A stretch of 64,000 bases of DNA from Aphrophora alni (Eukaryota > Arthropoda > Insecta > Hemiptera > Aphrophoridae): positions 150,933,830-150,997,829 of the forward strand of contig OY740765.1 of the NCBI GenBank assembly GCA_963513935.1, read 5' to 3'. Below are positions 54,899 through 64,000 of this stretch, piece after piece (position 1 is the stretch's first letter; each line of letters opens with the position of its first letter). A program made the translations under genes and the position numbers. Below the pieces are notes generated by a model. That model saw only the letters and a program-made list of their open reading frames with translations. It had not been told where the DNA came from and ran no database searches.

Positions 54899-56285
54899 AA
54901 CGAGGTGGCACAACTTGTAGATGATGACTTTCTAAATAATATTGTAGCAATGACCAACCGTTATGCACTTCTAATTAGGTCGCAGTGCAGGAGGCGCTTT
55001 TAAAACTCTCCCCAGTCTTAATAATTAATAATAATAACCGTTATGCACTATATGTTTTTTTAAGAACCTTGACCTAAAACAATATTCTTGTATACACAAA
55101 TGGAAAGAACTAACCTTACCAGAGTTGAAGTTAATTCTTGGCCTTCTCATTCATATGGACACTATAATTATACACAGACTTCAAGATTATTGAAAAACAG
55201 ACCCCCTGTTCAAAAGTGTTTTCCCAGAATATATGAGTAGAGACAAATTTTTACTAATATTTCGATGTCTTCAATAATTTACCTGCAGACCCAAATGAGC
55301 GGCTTTTAAAAATCCATTTTGTTATTGAGTATTTCAATAATAAAATAGCAAATATATTATCCAGGATAAAATTAAGATTGAACTAGTCAATAGTCCTTTG
55401 GAGTGGATGTATAGTATTCAGACAATACATAACAAACACCATAAGTATGGTATCAAGATATACACGCTCACTGAACCCAATGGTTTAGTTCACACAGGGC
55501 AGGAAGACAAATTAGGTGGCAAAGGAAACACTGGCAAGATTGTTTTCCACTTGATGGAAGACAAATATAACCATGAGCTTTCCTTATTTATGGATAATTT
55601 CTATAACTCTCATGACCTTTCAAAGACTTTCCTCGATAAAGGAACACATACAGCAGGAAATTTTCTAAGTAACAGACAAAACCTTCCAGAAGAAGTAGTA
55701 AAAGCAAAACTTGTCATATCTGAAACTCTGTGCAAAACTCAGATCATCACGTAATGGTGGGGAAATGGGTTGATAAAAGGACCGTTTTATTTATATCTAC
55801 AGAGTTTGAAAACGTTCTTACAGACGTGGCCAAGCAGTAACAAAACCCCTACCCATTCTGCAAAATAACAAATACAGGTCTGGTATAGATCGTAAATATC
55901 AGATGATGGCATACTATCCATGCGAAAGGGAAACCCTTTGCTGGTATAAAAAACTGTGGGTGCATTTCTTTCAGATGCTACTTCTAAACTCTTTCATGCT
56001 GTCAAACAAATTCACTCTATAGAATAAAGTTAGCTTGTATGACTTCAGACTCAACTTCATAAAAATGCTTTTGACAAACAAGGACCCTACTATTAGAACT
56101 ATGAGCCCAAGAAACAAAGACCATATTCCTACAAAATGTCAAACTGAAAAAATGGAAAAACTATGAGGAAAAAATGCAGGGTCTGCAAAACCAAGAAAAA
56201 AATAATGGACACAATATACCACTATTTAGCTTGCCTAGATCAACTAGGACTTTGCTTGGAACATTGCTTCAATGAATTTTACTAA
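54899..56285 (+). pseudogene. Second piggyBac-type transposase pseudogene
   Basis: Fragments in order: NEVAQLVDDDFLNNIVAMTN then RYAL (from 54,899), QWKELTLPELKLILGLLIHM (55,102), SVFPEYMSRDKFLLIFRCLQ (55,217), HNKHHKYGIKIYTLTEPNGL, EDKYNHELSLFMDNFYNSHD (55,558), and a cysteine-rich C-terminal finger MRKKCRVCKTKKKIMDTIYH ... LACLDQLGLCLEHCF (56,163-56,285). The FMDNFYNS Asp is the second catalytic position. The first (VDExx) is replaced by SPLEW. Many stops and shifts make it dead. It is distinct in sequence from the piggyBac at 40.8 kb. No terminal repeats were identified. Confidence 0.8.
54970..55035 (+). mobile_element. Tiny SINE-like insertion with 14-bp target duplication
   Basis: AACCGTTATGCACT is present at 54,956-54,969 and 55,036-55,049, enclosing 66 bp. 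Removing it rejoins the piggyBac TNRYAL motif. The insert ends CCCCAGTCTTAATAATTAAT plus AATAAT, the same CCCAGT + A/T-rich tail as the insert at 40,005 (there on the minus strand). Confidence 0.75.
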
Positions 56286-56755
56286 ATATATTTCAATAAT
56301 TTTACGTTGTTTTCAATGAATATAATAAATATTAATATTATATCCTAATAATATATAAGCAATCGGTGTTTTTTTTAATTTTAGTTTTATTTGAACATTC
56401 CTAATTTTTCAAATTAAATTGATTGTATGATAGAGCCTTTTCATCTGTTAGTAATTATTTACTGAGTGTTGGAACAAATAATGCATATTTAAAATGTATT
56501 AGTATTTATTATTGAAATTAAATATTTTTGTGTGTGAAAATATCAAAATAAGTAGAAATGTTATAGTTGAAACTAAACATAGTAAAAATTAAAATCTCTG
56601 TATATTATATGTTAAAAGCAAACCCCGAAAACCGTCATTGAAGCAAAATTAATTCTCAGTTCGAATGAGATGTTTCGAAATAATAAAAATATATAATATA
56701 CAGTCATATCCCACTTTGGTCATGGAAAATATCAGAAATAGTATTTTAATTTCAA
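56286..56755. other. AT-rich stretch, no gene recognised
   Basis: It lies between the piggyBac C-terminus and the 3' tail of the LINE; nothing distinctive was seen. Confidence 0.4.
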
Positions 56756-58330
56756 TTCAATTCAATATTTTATTAGTCCTTTAGACAAACTCCTTTTGTA
56801 TAAGACAGGTCAAATATAAATATACAAGTCAAGCAGTTAAACAAATAAACAACAACAACAGCAAATTAAAATCATTCTTAAAGTAAAATGTATAATCAGT
56901 CCACAACATAAGCTATATTTAAACCTAAATTTACATATCTCAATTTACAACCCACAACCTAAATCTAGTCCTTAGCTATCGAGAGATACAATTGTATAGC
57001 CAATGTCAATAACATACAAAATTAAATTACAATAACTAAAATAATTTTACAATTACAATACAAAAACTAGATACCGGTAATATAACAGAGTGAATAAACC
57101 TAAAATTTCATTTCTTTTCAATTTCAATTTCTTTATTTAGTCCCAGGGACAAAACATAATGCATAAGATAAGTCATCAATAATATACAAGTTATTAAGAT
57201 AAATAAACAAACTTAATTACAGCATAATCAAATTTGTGCTATATACTAAATAAAAAATTTGTACATTTAGGAATAGAAAAGAGAAAACACATTTAAAATA
57301 TATAAACCCTATGAAAAGTATACTCTACATCACCTAAACCTAGGCTAAAATGTGGCATCCAGAAACGCCCACATAATGTGAAAGCCTTTAAACTTCAGCC
57401 ACCGCTTTAATTTGTTTTTAAAAACCTTGACTTCCATTGTCTCTTAAACTCTTTAGGGAGTTTGTTCATGAAACTGACTCAAGTCTCAGACGGTAGTTTG
57501 TCAAAAGCTTTCAGTCTGTGTTGTTTCCCATAAAAGTCATCTTTATGTCGCATATTGTATGTATATACATCAATCTTCCAAGTCACGGAACTTGTATATT
57601 TGTAACGTAAAATTACTTCCAAAATGTACATACAGGGAATGGTCAAAATACTTAGATTTTTTAATAAATGCCTCTCTACAAGAAACACGATATCCCAGAC
57701 GCGCCATAATTCTTACTGCTTGCTTTTGTAAGCTGAAGACCCTTTGGGCCATTTGCTTTGTTAAATTACCCCATAGAGCAATTCCATAATTTAGGTGAGA
57801 AAAAAACAGACTGAAGTACGCCAATCTTAGAATGTGTTCTAAACAGAACTGTGCCAATGACCTGAGTAGAAAAAACCACACAACTCATTTATGTGCTCCA
57901 CAGAAGATAGTTTGCTGTCAAGAGTAAGTGCCAGAAACTTTAATGATGATACAGTCTCTATAGGTTGCTCATCAACACCATATTTAGACCTCCCTCTAAA
58001 CGAAGCTTCAATCCAAAGAGCATGTATTTGGTCTTTAATGGATTAACTTTAAGATTATGTTCATGAAAATACTGGCAAGCACCATTTACTAGTATGAACA
58101 CATTTATTTCAATATCACAAAGTCAATGCCCTTTTAGACTTATACTAGTATCATCAGCATACTGAATTAGATCACCACCCCTAACACTGAAGTGTAGGTC
58201 ATTCATAGAGAGGATAAACAATACTGGACCTAACATGGATCCCTGTTTAACTCCATAATTTAGGTCAATTTGATGGGATAAAACATTTCCGACCTAAACC
58301 ACTTTTTTCTGTTTGTCATATATGACTTTA
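56756..58330 (-). pseudogene. LINE (jockey-like) reverse transcriptase relic with two 3' tails
   Basis: From 58,330 downward: YDKQKKVVxVGNVLSHQIDL-type start of the RT palm, then GVKQGSMLGPVLFILSMNDL, LIQYADDTSISLKG with the catalytic YADD (about 58,150-58,165), HEHNLKVNPLKTKYMLFGLK, and the thumb/connection LAYFSLFFSHLNYGIALWGN with QRVFSLQKQAVRIMARLGYR. The order matches jockey/CR1-type LINEs. The 3' UTR appears twice: tails beginning near 57,200 and 56,860 both end in TTTATTAGTCC-like sequence (57,120-57,155 and 56,755-56,795). This suggests two nested or tandem copies. Stops and shifts are frequent. No endonuclease was seen upstream. Confidence 0.7.
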
Positions 58331-59530
58331 GTTATATTAGTGATGGTATTGTCTATATCTTTAGCTGACGTTGCTGTCACACGCATCATAAATGCTATAA
58401 TGTCATAAATAATAAACCTAGCTATAACACTGCAAACAGGTAAGATTATATCAGGTTTTATATTCAAGTGGTCAATATTACACAAACAGGTTTTATATCA
58501 CACATATGCAGTATTGAAACTGACATAACTTGTTCGGGGTGTTACAGCTAAGATTATTACTTCAGGTGTTATAGTCAGAATCACTGTATATTTCAAATTC
58601 AGCCATATTAAAATTCTAATCTTATAATTGAGCATATATTTAGCCTAATGGCAGTTTTTAATTTTGTTCCCAAAACATTATATAAGTAATCATAATATAA
58701 AGATCTATAAGAAATCTAAAGATTTCATACTACATTCTCCCAATCACAAATTCAAAATCATAACTACAATAACAATATCATTTACAATATAGATTACTCA
58801 CCGTTGTTGAATGTTGATGTTTTCATTCAGCACCTGAAATGAATGATTTATAACATTTTTAGCAAAATAATAGACACACAAACTTTCTGGCTTATAATAC
58901 ATATTGAGTATTAAAGAAAAAATACTTTTGTTATGTGACAACGCTACAAATGATATATTATTCCATCTTTAAGTGATAGGTACTTTCCCAGTATGACCCA
59001 ACCTATTTAAAGAAATGTATAATAAATTGCTTTTCAATTTACTTATCACTTTACTCAGAAAACTCTGAATAACATGTTTACACAAAATTTTAGTTGTTTT
59101 GGCGAATAATACTTGAAGAATATTCCATTCTATTCAATTGTACTCTAACTTTGACTGCACATAATTATTACAAATAATTTGTTGAATATTTCGAAAAGTT
59201 TTACAATATACAATTTTGATGAATATCACACACGGACATACGTGATATAATAGAACTGTGGCTGCATTAGAGATCTGTGCAAAGTAACCTTGGTAGAATA
59301 ATTAAGCCGGTTATAATAATTGAGAATTCCTAATATAGCCATAAAATTATACAGAAAGTAAAGGTTGAAATCTTAATTTAGTCAGCAAAACTGTTTCAAA
59401 TTTAACAACTATTCAGCATTTCTGTCTCTTCACATAAGTAATCATTTCCCTGTTATGAACTTGCACTATAAATGCCATAATATAGCCATTCATCACACCA
59501 AGGTTACATTAAATTAGTGAACGTACACTG
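58331..59530. other. AT-rich stretch, no gene recognised
   Basis: It may contain more decayed LINE sequence at its left end; no other signal is seen before the solo LTR. Confidence 0.4.
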
Positions 59531-59534
59531 ATGT

Positions 59535-60958
59535 TGTAATAGTGTACATTTTTAGTTTAGTGATCTTAAATAGAATGAGGTATACGTTTGGACTCAATGC
59601 ATCATACAGGAAACATATTTTGTTTTTTGAATAAAATCAGTAAAGAATAAATAATTAAACAAAATAATTAGTACAAAATGATCAGAGAAATTTATTGTGT
59701 GTGTTAATATTAAAAATAATTATAAACTGAATCATAAGAGAAGTGCAGTGTAAAAGTTTTGTAGACAAAGCAAAAAGTTTGTCGTCAACCGCCTGAAGTA
59801 AAACCAAATCAGTGTCTTCAGAACCTTCAAAGCGGGAGCACGTTCGTCTTGAAAAAATGGAAGTATAGAAAGAAAGTGTTTTCTTGAGAAACTAAGAGTT
59901 TGTTTAGTATGCACTGTTATAAAATATTGTGAGTTAGTTTGTTTTCAGTAAAAATAAACTTTCAGAAGTGAAAAGTAATTGATTTAGTAATATTGTGCAA
60001 TAGACAATGTGCATTACGCAACCCGGAAAATGCGTATAAAAAAGACTAAGTTTTTGTCTTTTTAATAAAAAACAAAAAATTTTAGTATAATATTTTGAAC
60101 TAATAATGAAGTGAACAATTGATATGTTCTTAAAAGCAAAATCAAGAACTAAAAAAGTTAATTTTAGAAACAGTAGACATGATTTCAGTGAAATGACGCC
60201 ATGTGACTGCAACCAGGAAAAGATGTGTTTTTAATTAAAAGTTTATTTAAAATAATAAAGCATGTCTGGTATAACATGCATAAACTATTCTTCATATAAA
60301 ACTATAAGATATAATTGATTTGTAACTTGTGATTTAGTTGAATTTTTAACATTATGTTTGTAGAATTGTCTGATGTCTTCTGTAAGCAGACATGATATGT
60401 TTTTTCAAGTGTAATTTTCAAAATCTTTCAGAAGTAAAAGATTTGCTATGTTTAAAATTATGATTTTGGTATTTTGAATTTGAATTAAAAAAAAGAAAAA
60501 TGAAGTTTTTATGAAATTAATAATATAAAGTAAAAAGAATATTAACTTCTCAATACGTAAAAAAAAAATTCAATTTAAAAAGTAGGTTGCAACCATAAAT
60601 AAAGTTAATAAATTAAATTCTAATGAATATATTTTTTTTATTAATTAAATATGTAGGATGTTTTATATGTAATTCCATTTTTTACAGGTACTATCTGATT
60701 TATATGTATTCTTGTGTTATATTGTGTTGTTTTAATAATAAAATGTGCCTATACTTTATTCAGTATTCTACTAAGTACACTTTTTTCAAAAGAACTTGCG
60801 ACCTCTGAGATATTTTACACTCTCTTCTAGAGTGATAAATTTCATAATTAAATTTTTATTTATTTATTTTTGTAATAAAGCATTACAAAATGGCGCCCAA
60901 CTTTATCGAATAAGCATTTCAAAAAATCTCTTGTCCCTTTGTTATTAGAATTGTTTCA
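59535..60958 (+). repeat. Solo LTR of the same gypsy family (copy E)
   Basis: It starts TGTAATAGTGTACATTTT and ends GAATTGTTTCA, with a perfect 4-bp target duplication ATGT at 59,531-59,534 and 60,959-60,962. It is 1,424 bp long. It aligns with copy D over its whole length but lacks D's last ~60 bp and the SINE-like insert. Landmarks: AATAAA 60,737, CTAAGTACACTTTTTTC (60,771-60,787), AAAAGAACTTGCGACC (60,788-60,803), and one fossil junction TTACAAAATGGCGCCCAAC at 60,883-60,901. Confidence 0.9.
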
Positions 60959-60962
60959 ATGT

Positions 60963-62627
60963 TTTACTCAAGTCCCGTGGTGCTAAATGAGAAACAGTGT
61001 TGGTATATCTGATGTCCAAAAACAGATTATGAGCAAAAAACAAACCAAAGGAACTACCCTTCTAGAGGAAAAATCAAGATACCAACAACTTAACATTCTA
61101 CAGTAGAATGCAGGTGGCCTTCCTTATGTTAAAATGGCTGAGTTGAAGAAAATAGTTGCTCAAATGAAAATTAGTATTTTAATGATCAACATTACAGAAA
61201 ATCATATTAATTACTATAAGATAAAAGATTTTACTTTGTACCCCTATATAAATACAGACAGATTGCCAGTGGTATATCGATTAAAATCAGGAATAATTTG
61301 ATGTCGAAATTCATAATAGTAAAATAGATGAATAGATAGGACAGATAATTTACAATAATAGAAAATATCTATAACAGAAAATTTACAATATTATACTGAG
61401 TATATGGCCCTTCTAGAAATGAATATCTACAGCTGAATATTTTGGAGATTCCTTCAATATGTATTATTATGAGAGATTTTAATGCAGCTTCACTAAATGG
61501 GGCTATAACTACTACAATAGAACTGATAGAATAATGATAAACTTCATATGCAGCCAAAACGTAGAACTTGTCTATGGTCCAGAAGATCCAGGAACTTGCA
61601 CTACTTAGTTAGGAAGCTCAACCAATCCAGACCTCAAAACAGTGTTCATAAATCTCTACGAAACCTGTAACATAACCATTTTGGGAAGTGGCCACATAAC
61701 ATCAATCATATCTGTTGACCTCAACTCCACACAATCTACTCCAAATCCCAGCACATCATGTAATTTTAAAAGAAAAATTAGCCTAAGTATCAAGAGCTGT
61801 TAAAATTACAGAAGGTTATCCTGGAGAGTAGTCCACATAGAAAAAAATCTGTAGTTTCATAGTTGAAAGTGCAAACCTTACTATACCAAGAGGAAACCAG
61901 TACTACCAACCATCCTAGACTAAAAACTAATCAAGCAGAAATTGATCAGAAACAAAGCCAAGAAAAAGGGCGAGTGAACACAAGATCCAAATGATGTACT
62001 AACTTGAAGGAAGGAAACTGCAGTGCTGAAAAGATAGATAACAGCATCAGAATGATTCCTGGAATAAATTCCTACAGCATCTAAACTACAAAAATGATGA
62101 ACATAAGGCATATAGGTTGATGAATATACTCAACAACAAATACCCATCAAGAAATCATTGGTAATCTATAAATTACAAAAGCTTTTAATAAATACTTCTC
62201 TTCTTCCCATGGACTACCTCACGAATACAAAAAGAAGAAGTAATCTTAAAAACAGGTAGAATAATAAAAACACCTGACTTGATGAGGAGCTCTCAGCACA
62301 ATTCTCTAAAGGAGGTCATAAGAAGTACCAAACTCATAAAATAACCAGGACCAGACCAATATCTTTCCAGAATAAAATCATAACATTGGAACTTTAAAAA
62401 CAGTTCAAACTATTCTCCTAATATACAGAAAATTTTGAAACACAAAATCAAGCCTGCTAACAGAAAGGACCAAAGCAATAATAATATAATCTTAAAACTA
62501 GGAAAACGCCATAATCTATATAGCTTGTACATCACTCAAATTTGTATTAGCCAAGATCCAAGAAAGAATGATCTCTAACCACTTTACTTGATATCTGGAA
62601 AAGGAAATCTACTTGTAGAACAAGCAG
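60963..62627 (+). pseudogene. LINE relic: endonuclease plus start of reverse transcriptase
   Basis: The frame LNILQ-NAGGLPYVKMAELK (from about 61,088) is the first block of an APE-type endonuclease, followed by YYKIKDFTLYPY, then CIIMRDFNAASLN-WG near 61,463 (normally GDFNAxHxxWG) and VELVYGPEDPGTCTT then STNPDL (from 61,562; normally GTCTTxxxSTNPDLTL). The RT begins with a PGPDQ motif near 62,344 and ends at VEQA (62,616-62,627), where the LTR at 62,628 interrupts it just before the expected GFR. Many stops make it non-functional. The clade (jockey/R1-like) is uncertain. It lies between two LTRs of one family, but is not internal to them. Confidence 0.7.
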
Positions 62628-64000
62628 TGTAATAGTAATATAATAGGGTTAAAAAAAGCGACGTGATTGGATCTAGAAAATGTAGGTCAAAGATTCTGAT
62701 TGGTTATTAGCGTACGCTAGTGTGGTAAATTTAATTAAAGAAAGCTGTAAACTATTAATAAAAGACATCCAAGAAAATAATTTTGTATAATAAATAGTCT
62801 TAGTATGAATTTATAGTAAATGTTTTAATGGAAAATGATGTAAATGTGTAAATGAATATAATTAATAATAAATTGATGTGTCAGTGAGTTTTTAGAGGAA
62901 CGCTCAGGTTGGAGCGGGAGAAAATAGACTCGTGGCTGGACAGTCTTGAAATGGGATCTGACGGAGTCAGACCTGTAGAAAATTGTCAAAAAAAGTTTTA
63001 TGTTAAAAATGTAGTGAAAAATGTTAAAAGAGTAGTAAGGAGTGTTTTAAATGATAAATTTCGTTGGTAAAATACTAGATATCCATGTGATAGACAGACG
63101 TATTTTGAGTAATATCTTTATGAACAATGCAATATTAATAAAAATATAAACTCAGTGAAACAAAAGAATGCGACGATTTATATATTTGTTTGTTAATAGG
63201 ACGATAGATACAAATATTTTAAATGAACATTCGTGTTTAGAGATTATTAATATAAAATTACAAAGAATTACCAACATAACTAAATCTGACGGGTTAGTTA
63301 AGAGAGACTATCTGTTCTAGACACGAGTGAGAAAGAGATCGAGTTCCACGTGGTGAAATTTTCTTATAAAGACAGAACATTCTTAAAAAACCATGAACAT
63401 TGTTTTGAACTATTTAAAGAAAAGACTTTTAGAGAATTGTGCATCTGTACGAGCCATAGGGATGGTGAAAACGGCGATTGCAGAAACCTCCGATTTACTG
63501 GACATCAGAGTTCCTCGCTTCAGACATTTATTTTTTTTATATAATTGGTGTTTTGGTATAGACGCCCTATGTTAATTATTAGGTTAAAGATCTGTATTAT
63601 GTTTAAATTATTTGTTATACATGTTTGTTCATTTTAATCCTTTTGAGATTATTTCAAGATAAATAAATTTAAAGTTTTCACTTACTAAATTAAATCTCCT
63701 TCAGAGAGCTGAAAAGTTATCTATTTTTTTATGATTAAAATTCTTGTTGCAACATTTAAAAAGAAAGTTATGAAACATATAAAGTTTTAGTATGATTCAA
63801 AATTAAAAAGAAAAATAAATAAAAGATTTTTCTTATCAACATTAGACGATAAATATTAATTATAATCTATGATTTTGTTGATGATATTTGTAGGATGTTT
63901 TTATGAATTAATAAATACTTATGTACAATTTCAGCAATACAAGACTTAGAATCTTTCTTGAAACGCCTATGCCAAGTACCTCTTAAAAAGAATTTAGACC
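62628..64000 (+). repeat. LTR of the same gypsy family (copy G), cut by the window edge
   Basis: It begins TGTAATAGTAATATAATAG, like copy E. From 63,500 on it is clearly collinear with the young LTR: GGACATCAG, TTTTGGTATAGACGCC, CTGTATTATGTTTAAA, ATTCTTGTTGCAACA, ATTTGTAGGATGTTT, AATAAA (63,910), TTTCAG (63,929) and finally AAAAAGAATTTAGACC at the edge. Whether it is solo or the 5' LTR of a complete element beyond the window cannot be told. Confidence 0.85.

Noticed and set aside
59531..64000. A composite element made of LTR E, the LINE and LTR G
   Set aside because: LTR E has its own perfect ATGT duplication on both sides, and the enclosed sequence is a LINE with its own endonuclease and RT. 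These are independent insertions.

Overview
This window is AT-rich, repeat-dense animal DNA. It has no operons, no dense gene packing and no recognisable host exon. It does hold gypsy, Tigger/pogo, mariner, piggyBac, MULE, hAT, Kolobok-like and LINE remnants side by side. That mix suggests an insect, and the flavour of the transposases suggests a hemipteran; the species is inference. Almost everything supportable here is a mobile element, and only two long open reading frames survive, gag and pol of one LTR retrotransposon.

Layout. 1-13,879: AT-rich DNA with an old LTR (about 1.6-2.9 kb), a Tc1-like fragment (5.25 kb), an internally deleted mariner (6,287-7,127) and otherwise nothing recognisable. 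13,880-26,971: a Tigger/pogo-type element with TA target site that has been split by a 12.3-kb Ty3/gypsy-type retrotransposon (14,603-26,935). The retrotransposon has two 1,435-bp LTRs with no difference seen, an intact 706-aa Gag, an intact protease-RT-RNase H-integrase Pol, and a 3.7-kb non-coding, C-poor tail. 27-38.7 kb: a mariner relic, a solo LTR of the same family (29,778-31,242), a piggyBac-like end and a Mag-like gag relic. 38.7-44.4 kb: a second solo LTR carrying a tiny SINE-like insertion, a broken piggyBac, and a MULE with 8-bp target duplication. 44.4-48.5 kb: empty apart from simple repeats. 48.5-51.7 kb: a hAT-like pseudogene split by a TTAA-flanked Kolobok-like element. 53.8-56.3 kb: a Tigger-like element and a second broken piggyBac, also with a SINE-like insertion. 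56.7-64 kb: two LINE relics, the second bracketed by two more LTRs (59,535-60,958 and 62,628 to the window edge).

The most interesting signal is in the LTR family. At least six insertions are visible. Four have datable ends: three solo LTRs with perfect 4-bp target duplications, and one full element. Reading these ends shows that the LTR/primer-binding-site junction (TTACA, a 2-3 base gap, then a TGKCGCNCAAC-like core) is repeated one to three times inside U5, 63-89 bp apart. The LTRs therefore seem to have grown stepwise by swallowing older junctions. The same leader motif folds as a small hairpin whose arms co-vary between copies, and no ordinary TGG-type primer site sits at the real LTR edge. 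A conserved poly(A)-signal/hairpin block, a zinc-knuckle-free Gag with a long coiled coil, and the long C-poor tail complete an unusual, probably recently active element.
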